From Prosapia bicincta (lineage: Eukaryota; Arthropoda; Insecta; Hemiptera; Cercopidae), in assembly GCA_036971475.1 (NCBI GenBank), contig JBAIZL010000003.1, forward strand, positions 57,404,883-57,468,882: a stretch of 64,000 nt of DNA, in the 5' to 3' direction. This document shows, piece by piece, positions 11,790 through 23,189 of this stretch; the stretch's first letter is position 1, and every line of letters starts with the position of its first letter. The notes under the pieces were generated by a model that saw only the letters and a list, made by a program, of their open reading frames with translations, ran no database searches and was not told the DNA's origin. A program made the translations under genes and the position numbers.

Positions 11790-12712
11790 ACATAGGAATC
11801 TTTAATAATACTCGGTAATTGTGAGACTTAGCGATCTCCTACGACCATCTACAATATTTTGGATAAATGTTCAAAACCACCAAATAGAATGATATCCATA
11901 AGAACTTTTTTTATTGGCCTTGGAACGTTATTTTATTCAATATAAAGTAGGGTAAAAAGTTCAGTGAAGAGGCATAAGTTGTAAATGAGCCGCGAGTGAT
12001 AAAAATGTTTCGTAACGTCACAGTGCGGAGCATTAAGTTGTGCATCGACCGCAGAGTGATACAGTGACGTCACGCATACCTTCCGTGTGTATATATTTGA
12101 GAAACAAAGTTTGGCTTATTTTTAATGGTTTTTACATACATATATTTAAATATACTTGTAACGTCTCCAGTTAGAATGAATTTGTTTTTAAATGTAGGCT
12201 ATACATTACTATATATGTACCTATATTAAAATATACCTGAAAATTGTCCAGTCATGACAGATCTCGTTTTAGTTTTATACATTACCTAAATGGTTAAATG
12301 TATAAAATTAGAACCAAATCTATCCTGACTGGATACTTCATAGGTATATTTCAATATAGATGAGCCTATATAGAATTCACCTTCCATGGCAATATCAAAA
12401 ATAATAATTATCAATATAACTTCAAAACATGTTTTTGAATAATAATGTTTAGATCGCTAAAACATCAACTACAGTTATAACGGCACTGTATCAATCCCCG
12501 GCCTAGGCACAACTTAATCACTACAGTTGTGACGTAACGAAACATTTGTACCACCCCGCAGCCCATTCACAACTTATGCCTTTTTTGACCCTACTTTATA
12601 TTGAAAGAAAATTTAAAAAACCTTTCCAATGTCTTATTTGGTGATTTTGAACAATTTTCCAAAATATCGTATTGCCGTTAATTAAACAATTACCTAATAC
12701 TCTTTCACAAAC
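11790..12712. mobile_element. Fold-back element B with long inverted arms and an internal 76-bp module
   Basis: The left arm (about 11800-12075) and right arm (about 12480-12705) are inverted copies. Shared blocks are ACAATATTTTGGA, GTTCAAAACCACCAAATA, TTCAATATAAAGTAGGGT, GGCATAAGTTGT and ATGTTTCGTAACGTCAC, each present with few changes as the reverse complement on the right. The interior (12150-12360) carries diverged inverted copies of the same 76-bp unit found in element A (TATACCTGAAAATTGTCCAGT; TCCTGACTGGATACTTCATA). No coding capacity. Probably a non-autonomous DNA transposon of the fold-back type. Confidence 0.7.
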
Positions 12713-12884
12713 GGTTACTCCTAAGTACTGACACAAAATTTGCTATTCTCAGTCATAAAAGTATTGCCTGTGTACGAAATATATTATCTTGAGAATATAA
12801 AATAGACATTACTGTATCATGAAACAGAAACATAATGGTAAACTATGTTGGTAGAATGAATCCTCATCCTCCTTTAGTGAAGAG

Positions 12885-13160
12885 TTAGCTGTTGTTGGCA
12901 ATACCAGTCAGGTGCCAGAATTCCAAGATCAATAGCTCTAAATTGTTATAGAGTTTGTATTTATATACGCATTCTAATTACTGTCAGGTGTCAGAATTTC
13001 TAGCACTATGGCTTATAGTGTTGCAAAATTTGTTGTTCACGCATTCCAATATCTGTCATGTGTTAGAATTATGAGAATCATAGTCTGCAGTTGTGTATAG
13101 TTTCTTGTTCTTTACGCATTCCAATAACTGTCAGGCGCCATTATTCCAAGAAGAACTTGT
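12885..13160. repeat. Degenerate tandem repeat, about 80-bp period
   Basis: ACGCATTCYAATWWCTGTCA followed by GTGYCAGAATT recurs about three to four times (near 12905, 12970, 13040 and 13115). Confidence 0.65.
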
Positions 13161-13424
13161 AGTTCATTTAGTTCAATTGTAAATCTATAGAATAAAATAC
13201 GTAAGGCATGTTTTAGCCGTTAACTTTATGTGGTAAAATGCATAGTAACTTGAGAAAGTAAAGTGTTTTCCAATAAAGATCATACTTTTGTATTTAATTT
13301 TTATACAAAATGAGTGCCAAACTAGTGTAAAGCTCTTACAATAAAAAAAGATTGAAGTTTTAGAGTAAAGACAGAGAGATTAAGTTGTTGACAACTGCTG
13401 AAAAGTGAAGATCGGATAAGGGAA

Positions 13425-14530
13425 TTGTGGTTCAGCAATGGAAATGAAAACAAGAAAAACTTTAAGTTTAGAAAAACAGATTCGAGAGCAGTGGATGAAC
13501 TTGTTTTTGATTGGTTCTGTGTGACTAGCTACAAAAAACTTACAATAAGTTAATCTTTGATCCAAAAATACACTTTCCAAATGGCAAAGAATTAAATTTG
13601 GTCAGCTTTAAGGCTTCAAAAGGATGAAAATTTAGAATTCGTCACGGCATACGTTTTAACGCAATTTGTGGTTCTGATGTGTCTGTTCACCCAAGTGAGT
13701 TTGTGAATGGTATAATAAACTGAGAAAAATAATTGCGGTTTAAGATAAATCTAACATTACAACCTAGACTGGTTTATTTTTCCATATATTGCCGAAAAAT
13801 ATTATAAGTCTAAAACTTGTAAATTTGGAATAACATTCAAAGAGCGACTAACTGTTGTGTTATGTGTAAATATGATTGGTGATTTTGAAATAACTTTAAT
13901 TATTGGTAGATCATGTCAACCAAGATGTTTATAGAATATGAATGTGAATAAATTGGGGTACGTTTTGGAAAGCTAATAGAAAGTCATGGATAGCACGTGA
14001 AATAATAACATAATGGTTAATATTATTTAATGACTGAATGGCCAGAATTAATCGAAATGAGATCGTTTCAATGTGAAATGCATCAAAACACCCTCAATTT
14101 CGTATAACTAATGTAGAAATATGATTTTGACATATATATATATATATATATATTCTAGTGCTTCTAGAAAGCGAATTTATTATAGGAAATGTGTAAACAC
14201 AGTTCAGACGAAAATACAGAAGACGAAATAATGGGGACGATTAAATGAGATATTTCTGGTAAAGTATCTGTGAACATTTTCTGTACATTTTGTAAACGTA
14301 GATGATATAACGACATTTGTAACAACTGTTGAAGAAAGAGAACTCAGCGACAGTGAGTTGCGTATCGATTACAAGACTGCTGCTGACTAAATTAATTTTA
14401 GTGATGCAATGAAAATAATCAGTGAAAGGCAAACATTTCTTTTATCTAATACAAAAAAAATAGGATTTACAATAGCAGGTAAACATTTGCAAAACGAAGC
14501 TTGTGACGCTAAAAGAAAATATCAAAACCA
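13425..14530 (+). pseudogene. Decayed Tigger/pogo-type transposase
   Basis: No long frame survives, but pieces in all three forward frames line up in order with a Tigger-type transposase. KFRKTDSRAVDELVFDWF (about 13455-13510) comes from the CENP-B-like HTH region. It is followed by a VSFKASKG and RHGIRF block (about 13600-13655, HTH end), a block near 13745-13800 reading NLTLQPRLVYFS where the first catalytic region should be, and FWKANRKSWIAREI (about 13955-13997). Acidic C-terminal pieces occur to about 14500 (ERELSDSELRIDYKTAAD, SDAMKIISERQTFLL). A (TA)n tract splits it at 14135-14153. Many stops and frameshifts make it long dead. Terminal repeats were not found. Confidence 0.65.
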
Positions 14531-15320
14531 AATTACAAACTATTCCATAACTCAAAACTTACATAAATAGCTAAGCTTATAAATTGTCCATGATTTGTAC
14601 TTCAATAAATGATTCTAACTTCATTCAACGTCTCAAAATTTTTTTTAACTATATTTAATGACCTCTCCGAATAGTGGAGACCTCAAAACAACCGACATTT
14701 GACGAATCTCGTACAATGTCTGATGTTTGGAGATTTTACTGTGTGTTTCCTGATTTAATCAGTTTACAAATAAATCAATATATGTCTAAGAATATATGAA
14801 AATACATAAATAAGAAGGTAACAGTTTTAGGCGTTAAGGTTAATTTTATTAGTTCACAATAATGTTTCAAAACAATAAGAAACGTTTCTATAAGATAACC
14901 AGTATATTTTGTCTCTTTAATGTACAACATTAACAAAGTCTGTGAATTGAATAACAAACCAAACAGACTTATACTGAAATACCTAAAATTGTGTTTTAAC
15001 TATGCTTATTTTAATTTTAAATTTAAGTTACCTTTTCTTCCAACTCTATCTTTATTCACTAAATTTCACTATAATACATTAAAATATGATAAAATTAAGG
15101 TAATACTATAAACGAAAAATTTAGTTAACTAGGATCTCAGCGAAAAGTAATTATAAGAGTTTAATAATCTTAATAAAGAAAATAATACAAAATAATTTTT
15201 CTTTTCCAATTTAAAATTTGACTCAAACAATATTAAAATCCAAAGTGCAATGTTAATTTTTTTGCGAGAAGAACTATACTAACTCTAATTAGTTTGTGTT
15301 TTACAGTTCTCTTTGAACAA
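14531..15320. other. AT-rich non-coding stretch
   Basis: No supported feature; short frames here are AT-rich chance ORFs. Confidence 0.5.
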
Positions 15321-15329
15321 AGCTTGAAT

Positions 15330-15590
15330 CTTTATAGCAGGAGGACAATTAATTACATTTTACCGAGACCAGCGGCATCTAAACGTGGAACCTTTGATGT
15401 GGGGCTTCAGAAAACGTAATTAGGGCAATGTGTTTACTGTTGCGTATGTTTTTGATTAGACGACTCCACCTTCAGTAGCCTTACTGTTTTTCATTAGGCG
15501 ACTCCACCATCAGTAGCCTTATACTGTCCTATTTTATGTTTTGTTGTCTGGCGTATTTAGACGCCTATTTCCTTTCCGACACAAACAGTG
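15330..15590 (+). repeat. Dispersed repeat B, diverged third copy
   Basis: ACCAGCGGCATCTAAACGTG, AACCTTTGATGTGGGGCTTC and TTGTCTGGCGTATTTAGACG correspond in order to the copy at 59115-59560, with more divergence. Within it GACTCCACCWTCAGTAGCCTT is duplicated (15460-15525). Confidence 0.5.
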
Positions 15591-16464
15591 AGAATAAAAG
15601 CGTCTTAGCCCTGAAAAGATGAATCTACATTGAATATTAACTTTACTAAATACCTTAATAAAAGCAAGGTTTGGTCGATTAACCTGAAAACATTTCTCAT
15701 TATAAGAGGTGTGTACATTATGTTTTAGATACATTTTAAACATAACTATAGTGTATAAACAATTATCGTAACGTCAATCCAGATAGGGAATTTGTAATGT
15801 TTGCAAGTAATAAAGTGGCAGTCTTTCAAACTATTTCCAGTGTTTTAGGGTATTACTCTACACATTTCTCATTTCTTCTTGACGCGACCTGACAGGAATT
15901 TTGAATAGCTTCAAAATGAGGATTGAAGAAGATATGTTGGCATTCACAATGTAATTGCTCATACTTTGAGAAGGCTATCTGGTAACATCTAGGTCGATTA
16001 ATCGTTCCAATCGTAGCTGTTAACATTGATATAATTTTTACATTTTTACGTGGATTATTATTACTATTATACATATTATTATTGTATGTAAACTTTTGTT
16101 CAAAAGTAAAACAATGAGCACTACATGACACTAGTTTCAACCATAATAGATAAACACTGGTTGTACATAATAGTTAAATTAAAGCCTTAGATTTAAACTC
16201 TATTACTTTAAAAAAAAAATTATAATTATATATAAAAATTGCTCAAGTTTCTGTCAAACTATTTAAATGAAGTGAGAAATTTCAATTTTCCCTATTTATG
16301 GCATTTTATGGGAATTGAAGATCTCAAAGTAAAATCCCCAACAACGTCAAAATACGTACCATCTCCAAAAAGAAAAACTTGAGCCAAAAACAAGCCCCAT
16401 GGCGTTTAATCTGATTTTCTGATGATGTCGAAGTACTGTACAAGTATTATGTTTTTACAATAAT
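15591..16464. other. AT-rich non-coding stretch
   Basis: Two short minus-strand frames (15534-15743 and 15853-16140) have no recognised domain and are not supported as genes. Confidence 0.4.
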
Positions 16465-16467
16465 TAA

Positions 16468-16608
16468 AAATTACTTAACTAAGTGAATACATAGGGCTTA
16501 CTTGCTAGAGTAGATGCTTTGCTTCGTAAAAAGAAAGATGACGATTGTTTTGAAACGCGCCAGCAAGTAAGCCTTATGTATTCACTTGGTTAAGTAATTT
16601 TAAATTAT
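16468..16608. repeat. Inverted repeat with about 40-bp arms
   Basis: AATTACTTAACTAAGTGAAT ... GGCTTACTTGCT on the left pairs with AGCAAGTAAGCC ... ATTCACTTGGTTAAGTAATT on the right, around a spacer of about 50 bp. The spacer and right arm resemble 6132-6180, so this is probably the end of a non-autonomous transposon. Confidence 0.65.
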
Positions 16609-19600
16609 AATTTAATCAGGGAATTCAAGGTGATTACATCAAGAAACATTATGTTTTTCCTCATTCACTAATTAACAGTTCCTGCTTTTGATAGCATTTG
16701 GATATGTTATGTTTTCACTGAACCGTGATATTTTTGTTAATCTTACGATATTGTATTTTAAATTGTAAAGACAAAATGAATTTAAAATTTAAGACTGTAC
16801 TTTTAAGATTGTTGAGATTCTAACTGTAGTTCTAACAAGATAAACATACATAGTTAGACATTAGCTTATTAATATATGAAAAGTATTATTAATATATCAA
16901 TTCCTCATTACTGATAAACCGTGACAAGGAAAAACCATTATAAAGGTAGCCAAACCACATGAAAGATCATGCAAGAAGTACTGGAGTTAACGTATGTCTC
17001 AACACAAAATTAAGTGATTGATATCTGTGATGTAGGCTCAGCGAATGAAAACAAAAACAAAAAGGTATAAAGGAAAAAGGCATCCAATCGACAGCAATCA
17101 AAGTTTAATGATTTATTACTGTGGAGCAAGATATGTTGAAAATTAAAATTTCTACTTTAGGTGAATTAAATGATTGTATTACTTAAACAAGGTTAGGTCA
17201 ACACTATGAATCCTAAAGATTACTTATTTGTTTACCATCACCATTAATAGATTTATTTTAATTTGTTCTCAACCTAAACTTATTTAAAGGATTTCCAACA
17301 TTTTGCAATAATTACATCGTGCTTTCAGATCAATTATTTCAGAAATTAATTATGTAAAACCCCATTCAACAATTCTATTCGTATATTATTTACTATGATT
17401 GATTAAAGCAAAATAGCTTTAATCGTAGCGTCAGCTATGCATAGAAAAATATTTTTTCAATACCTCACAACTACCGACATTAGAAGGTTATTATCGCGAT
17501 CGCAATCTTTTAGAACGATTGCATACACATAAATAATTTTAAATCAAAGTTCCAGTCTGTTAACTTAAAGAACTGTTTGAGCGGAAGTATAATGTAAGAG
17601 ACGAAACTGGTCAACAAATAAATAGATACGGATCATTTAGCTTTTAAGCTGTAATATAACATTAGGCAGAAACATAGCTGTCTTTTTACAGAATTCCCCA
17701 AGGAAATAGCTAATCATAAGGTTCAAGTTCAGTAACTGAGAGTTGATGCTTTACCTAAAGCACTACACTAATCGCAACAGATTTCTTTGTACAAATTGTT
17801 TTGTAACATAATTTTGTTTTTGTGATAGACGTTAACTTATTTCAATTAAATTCGAAAACTTATGACGTAATGAAATACGTGAATAAAACGCTTCCCATTA
17901 TGTAAGAGTTAAAAGAGCATGAATACCTAAGATGACTTTTCAAAGGAACCGAAATTGTAATCAGAAAAGATCCGATACAGGTGGCAAAGATTCAGTTCAG
18001 TTACCTCACGGAAATGATACACAAACTGTATTTGGAATTTGGTAAAATTAACTGTATAGATGATTTTATATGTAAAGTAACGCAAATCCTAGGAGATAAA
18101 ATAGAAGTGGTTTTGTTTAAAATAAAATGACTCTGTTATTTACTTCATTGTTTGTTTCTTATAATTATGTAGAAAAATGTAAAATATGAACATACTGAGA
18201 AAATGGTGTATGTTTACTAGGCATATTAAATGCATAGGTGAAAAATTAAATAAATATTTATCAATAACGAAACATGAGTAGGTACCTAGTTTTTAACAAA
18301 GTAATTTTACGTTAAAACTTTCAAATCGTAATTCTTTACCTCACATATTTGTGATTAACACTGTTCTTATGAAAACTTATATAAAACACTGTTTTCGAAT
18401 CAATTTTTTTGACATTGGCCATAATGACAGTTTCCTCTTTGCTTCCATAATGAGTTGAATTAGACTTTCACCGGACTTAGCGGATATTCCATAATCAGCG
18501 TAAAATCTTCCGCAGATTGTCACTAACGATAGCTTTCATAACCAGGCTTGTAAGAAACACGCTTTGTTTTTATATTAAATAGGTCGTAAACATTATCCTA
18601 TAAATGATCATAAATTTCTCATCTGTATCAATTCTCCCAATGTAATGAACAATCATCCTATTGAAATAATATATGAATCAAGCCATTTTAGTTAGTTTAG
18701 TGTTGTGTTGTTTCGTACTAGTTCTAATATATATTACTGACAGTGTCCAGAAAAGAACTAAAGAGTTAAGGAGCACTTTAGTTATATGAATATTTAGGGT
18801 TTTATAATGGAAGAAAAGATAATGGTTGGTGTAATAAAATCAGTTTTAATATTATTAATATAAATGTTTAAAAGATAATAAAACAAATAATAATAATATA
18901 TGATATTAGTTACAATTACGTACCAACATTTAGTGTGTTTTAGACATTCTGCATATACTGTATTGTGGGAAGAATAATTGGTCTTTTATATTATTAAATA
19001 AACGTAGAGAATACTAAAGGATATAAAATGTATTCAGCCCTAACAAAAGGTTAAAATATTTGGATGGCCAGTTTGTTCCCTTATACAAGAACTACAACAA
19101 AGAGCTTGTAAAGACAGGTTATGTAGCTAGTAATCGAAAACCTGTAAACATAACACTTGTTTCAAGGAAATTTAAACCTGAAATAAATTAATTTTGTTTA
19201 TTGTTTTTGGAGATGGATTCTATTATCATTCTAAAATTTGATTTTAATTCACTTTATATTATTATTTTAAAAGCAATGTGTTGTTGATTGAACTGTTCTC
19301 CAGAAGAACTTTAATTGTTATCGTGGTTTAATTTATATTTGCAAGGAATAACTCGTCCGAAGATATGGCTACTGAGTATAGTCTCGTGGTACCAATATAT
19401 GTCGGGAAAACATCGCATCAAGAAAATACTATTACTAGTACGAACAGTGAGAGCATGGAGGTAATAAAGGTGAACTGATGTCCGCGTATATAATAGAATA
19501 TTGGATATAAATACATTCTCATATACATAATGCATGCAATAAAGGGGTAAAATAGCCGTCTGGACGTCCTATCTTGGCGATTTAATAAAATATCGTTACC

Positions 19601-19775
19601 CATAGAATACGTTTGCTGACATCCCCATCCGCTAAAAGGAAGTTTGTTTTTAATATGATAAGGTTATCACTCACATTTATCATTTGAGTACTTTCAATTT
19701 ATTCAATATTGTGTAACATTATCGTATATTGTTTTTTCTTCGACGATTTATCATCAAAATTAATAACATTTTTCC
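16609..19775. other. AT-rich non-coding stretch
   Basis: About 3.2 kb without a supported gene or recognised element. Only short chance frames and small palindromes (for example at 17403-17430) are visible. Confidence 0.45.
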
Positions 19776-19778
19776 CTC

Positions 19779-19832
19779 AACAATTTCTAGATTAGTGATT
19801 CTGTGCTACAATTTATTTTATTCAGGATGGCA

Positions 19833-19874
<42 letters not shown>

Positions 19875-19912
19875 GTCGTGCGAGAGTTCAAGTGTCCAAG
19901 ACAGAAATTGGC

Positions 19913-19945
<33 letters not shown>

Positions 19946-19995
19946 CACAAACACAAACACAAACACACTAACACAAACACACTAACACACACAAA

Positions 19996-20077
<82 letters not shown>

Positions 20078-20232
20078 ATGAGGAATAGATATCTAGAGTA
20101 CATCCGTTTATTCTGCAGTACGGTAAATTTTCATAACTATTATTTCCTTAACCATTTCTAGATCAGTGTTTGTGCTAAAAATTATTTTATTCAGGATGAT
20201 ATATATATATATATATATGTATATACATATAC
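19779..20232. repeat. (TA)n and (CA)n microsatellite cluster between about 60-bp direct repeats
   Basis: TTTCTAGATYAGTG ... ATTTATTTTATTCAGGATG occurs at about 19785-19828 and again at about 20152-20198, each leading into (TA)n. Between them lie (CA)n tracts at 19914-19943 and about 19998-20060, with variant CACAAACA spacers. It looks like a duplicated short element with expanded internal microsatellite. Confidence 0.75.
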
Positions 20233-21213
20233 GTAAAGAGAGATATAGAGAGGATGTCAATTACTCTTCCTTATTGTTTATTTATTTATCAATAAATATT
20301 ATTTCATAATAATAACTATAATCTTTCTCTCTGCTTTATGCGTATTCCAGTATCAATATGACAATAATTAAAAAAATGTATTCTATGACTAGGAAAAAGG
20401 TAATAATAACACTAGCAAATGGTAGATCGTTAGTAAGTAATGAATTAATAAAACTATATGTGTAGAGCAATGATTACTTCATAAATATTATAAATCCCAT
20501 ACGGACCCAAAAACACTAAACCTGGTTAAAAACTAGTATAGACCGTCGAAGCTTCTCGTATTGGTTAAGATTTTCGTCTCTCACAAAAAATTAGTAAATA
20601 TATGCTAATAAATTAACCAAGTAAATTTTCTAACGTGAAAAAGCTTGTAGTAGGTTACAAAAATAAAATAAGTTTTTATTAAATATGAGTACAAAGCTAA
20701 ATTGATGAAATGATTATTTGTAAAAATCGATTATTTTGTTACTTAATGTGGAATTTTTTTAATGCCTCAATAAATTAGTTTATAAGAGTGTGATGCTGTA
20801 AATCGAAGGTTGTAAATTCTATCTATCTATTTATCTTGTTATTGAAATATTTACAGAAATAATTTTTGGTTTTGCATTTTGAATAAATTTATGACATAAA
20901 TGTTTGTCTGCCCATCTGACTTTCAATGGTAATGGAAATGAAAATATTGTATATGGTTATGGAAATGTCTGTAATTTACTTTTCAAGTTTTCAAAATTTG
21001 CTAGACATAAATTTAAGTTATTTTGTCACTTTAAAAATCTCTATTTACTTAAATTTATCTAACTATTTTACTTTCAACTCTGATTTTTTCCAATCATTTA
21101 CCCTAATTAAAAAGTACTAAATTCTTCAAAACCATCCATTTTCGCTCATCTTATTCATACTTAAATTAATTATGTAAACTTTGTCAGTGAATTCTTTACT
21201 TGTTCAGGGTTTT

Positions 21214-21217
<4 letters not shown>
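20233..21217. other. AT-rich non-coding stretch
   Basis: No supported gene. Confidence 0.45.

Positions 21218-21257
<40 letters not shown>
21218..21257. repeat. (TA)n microsatellite at the left edge of the GC-richer island
   Basis: About 20 TA units. Composition changes from strongly AT-rich to balanced directly to the right. Confidence 0.95.
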
Positions 21258-21260
<3 letters not shown>

Positions 21261-21312
21261 GGCTGTCGACTACTAGAGTAACACCAAGAATATGTTACAT
21301 TTTCAGATGTTT

Positions 21313-21750
21313 TTAGGAATGTACTAAGGGATGGTTTCCATGATCGATACAGCAAATCTTGCACAGCGTACGACCATCCTGATTGTTTACACCGTCATCG
21401 TCCGAGTAGTCTTCATCGTCTGTTGTACAGATGTCTACCCCCATCTGGGCTTGTTTAGCACTTATACCCACTACGTATTTACATTTAGGAAACCACTTTG
21501 CATGTTCCTGTAACGGATCATCATTCGCTGACCAATCTTTAAGGCCTCCGGCGCATGTAAAGCACAATGTTTGATCATCTTGGCCGGTGTAAAAGAATCC
21601 CGCTTCGCTGAGACTCACGGGGTTGACTGTATCATTTGACACTCCTTTCCAAGTACGAAACGATCGTAATCTACGCCGATACGGTGATAGTTTGGGGAAG
21701 GCTTTCTTCTCGATTGTGAGAGTATCTGTCCAGTAGTAGACACCTACCAT
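21313..21750 (-). CDS. IAP-like protein: single BIR domain, truncated RING
   Basis: A 145-residue intronless frame. Residues 24-92 form a complete BIR domain: RLRSF near the start, AGFFYTG, then zinc ligands C63-x2-C66-x16-H83-x6-C90, the exact canonical spacing, with CFTCAGGLKDW and EHAKWFPKCKYV around them. BIR domains bind caspases or IAP antagonists and block apoptosis. A short acidic stretch (110-119) follows, then CKIC (130-133), the first pair of a RING E3-ligase finger, but a stop comes 12 residues later, so the RING is lost. Insect host IAPs usually have two or three BIRs and introns; one BIR plus a RING in a single exon is more like IAPs of large insect DNA viruses. ATATAAG lies some 60 bp upstream (minus strand) and could be a promoter element. 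The gene sits at the edge of a GC-richer, repeat-filled island, and the truncation lies close to that edge. Viral origin is inferred, not shown. Confidence 0.85.
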   Translation of the reverse strand: MVGVYYWTDTLTIEKKAFPKLSPYRRRLRSFRTWKGVSNDTVNPVSLSEAGFFYTGQDDQTLCFTCAGGLKDWSANDDPLQEHAKWFPKCKYVVGISAKQAQMGVDICTTDDEDYSDDDGVNNQDGRTLCKICCIDHGNHPLVHS

Positions 21751-22190
21751 GGTGTTGTCTGAGGACTTGGGTCTGTGCTGTCCGTACTTATATTGTTCTC
21801 TTGGTTAGGGGTTGATTACGTCCAGGTTGATAGGGGTTACCACAGGGACAGAGGCATGTTGAACTCGTTCAGATTTGTACACACCCGCCCTTATGCTCGG
21901 CAATAGGCCGATTTCTCCTTTCTGTGATAGATGGACTAGTGTTAAAGTAAGTATAGGTGGCAAGCAACGGTTAAACCTATACAGATGACCGTCCGTCATT
22001 TTGTTAGACGCCATCTTGACCGACATTTTGTTTGACGTCATTTGCTGCGGTTATGTTGGTATGTCCAGAGTGTGCTATCGCGGTCGGGTGCTGGCGATTA
22101 ACAATATTACTGTAAAGGTTTTAAACAAGCATTTATTTGTCGAGCTCTGTGTGTGTATGATCTACACCTGCAATGAAACGTAATAACACT
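21751..22190. other. Island DNA upstream of the BIR gene
   Basis: Balanced composition. Contains a direct repeat ATTTTGTTWGACG at about 21999 and 22025, with a full CRE-type palindrome TGACGTCA at about 22034. A 78-codon minus-strand frame (21805-22041) partly consists of this repeat and is not supported as a gene. Confidence 0.5.
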
Positions 22191-22580
22191 GTTTATTGAC
22201 TTAGCACAATCTGTAGGATAATGTAAGTTAACGTGCATATTGGTTTATTACAGTATGTGCGTAGATTTACATGTATATCGGCTTAACACAGAATGTAGGC
22301 CTATGTAGGTTAACACCCATATTTACTTAATACGGGTTTACATGCATATTAGATTAACAGAGCATGTGTTGCTATGTAGCTTTACGTACATATTGGCCTA
22401 TCACAGGAGGAATGTAGGGTATCAAGCATATTGGCCTAATACAGGATGTATATGGGTTAACACAGTATGTAGGGTAACGCATATTGTCTTATTTCAGGAG
22501 GAATGTAGGTTTACACGCTTATTGGTTTAACACAGGATGTAGAGTAACGCACATAACGGTTTAATACAGGATGTGTACTA
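22190..22580. repeat. Degenerate tandem repeats of the 'ACAGGATGTAGG-TTAAC' family
   Basis: Short units built from GGTTTAACACAGGATGTAGG, GCATATTGG and similar words recur every 35-60 bp. The same word family reappears at 24545-25440. Confidence 0.65.
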
Positions 22581-22619
22581 TTGAGATTGGGCAAGCATTG
22601 ATAGCTGTTTTACCACTCC

Positions 22620-22775
22620 AAACTGGCTTTACCTATGGTCTTGCTTTACCTAAAGATGACTCCAAGGTGACTTTACCTAAGACCTGACTCCAAGGTAGCT
22701 TTACCTGGGGCATACCTCAAAGGTAGCTTTACCTAGGGCCTACCTGAAAGGTAGCTTTACCTTAGTTAGTATGCT
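22620..22775. repeat. Degenerate tandem repeats of the 'CCAAGGTAGCTTTACCTA' family, block 1
   Basis: About five units of 28-35 bp: GGTAGCTTTACCTRRGGCCT separated by GACTCCAA or variants. The family returns at 25985-26490 and 26760-26960. Confidence 0.7.
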
Positions 22776-22875
22776 GTAAATGATACAACATACCTAGACA
22801 ATATGTGTAAAGGCCTTGACGGTTTCTATATAGATATTTTGGTAGGCGTTGTTAGCTATCTATAGATGTCTAAGA

Positions 22876-23185
22876 CCTAGGGCTTTTGCCGGTGCCTTCA
22901 CTCACCATAGCCGGCATAGCCCATTTGACCTCGGTGTAGATGTTGGTTGATTAGCGTAAGTTTTTCAACGTTGATTAGCTGAAACGTTGATCTGGCCTTC
23001 ACCAGCAATAGCCTATTTGAACTTGGTGTCAATGTTGTTCGTTTGAACTTCGCGTATGTTGGTCGGTTAAACTTAGCGTAAGACAGTAGTTTAGTTGAAA
23101 CGTTGGTTATTTGATCTAGCCCGCACTGGCCATAGCCTGTTTGAACACGGTATCAACATAGCCGCCATCTTGTTCTCCGCCCTGG
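22876..23185. repeat. Degenerate tandem repeat, 'CATAGCCxxTTTGAACxxGGTGT' family
   Basis: Three units: CTTCACTCACCATAGCC ... TTTGACCTCGGTGTAGATGTTG; CTTCACCAGCAATAGCC ... TTTGAACTTGGTGTCAATGTTG; and CGCACTGGCCATAGCC ... TTTGAACACGGTATCAACA. CAACGTTGATTAGCTGAAAC-like words lie between. A second TGACGTCA palindrome follows at about 23187. Confidence 0.55.
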
Positions 23186-23189
23186 ATGA

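Noticed and set aside
15853..16140. 95-codon minus-strand frame with several Cys and His
   Set aside because: Cys/His spacing does not match a known finger and the surroundings are non-coding.
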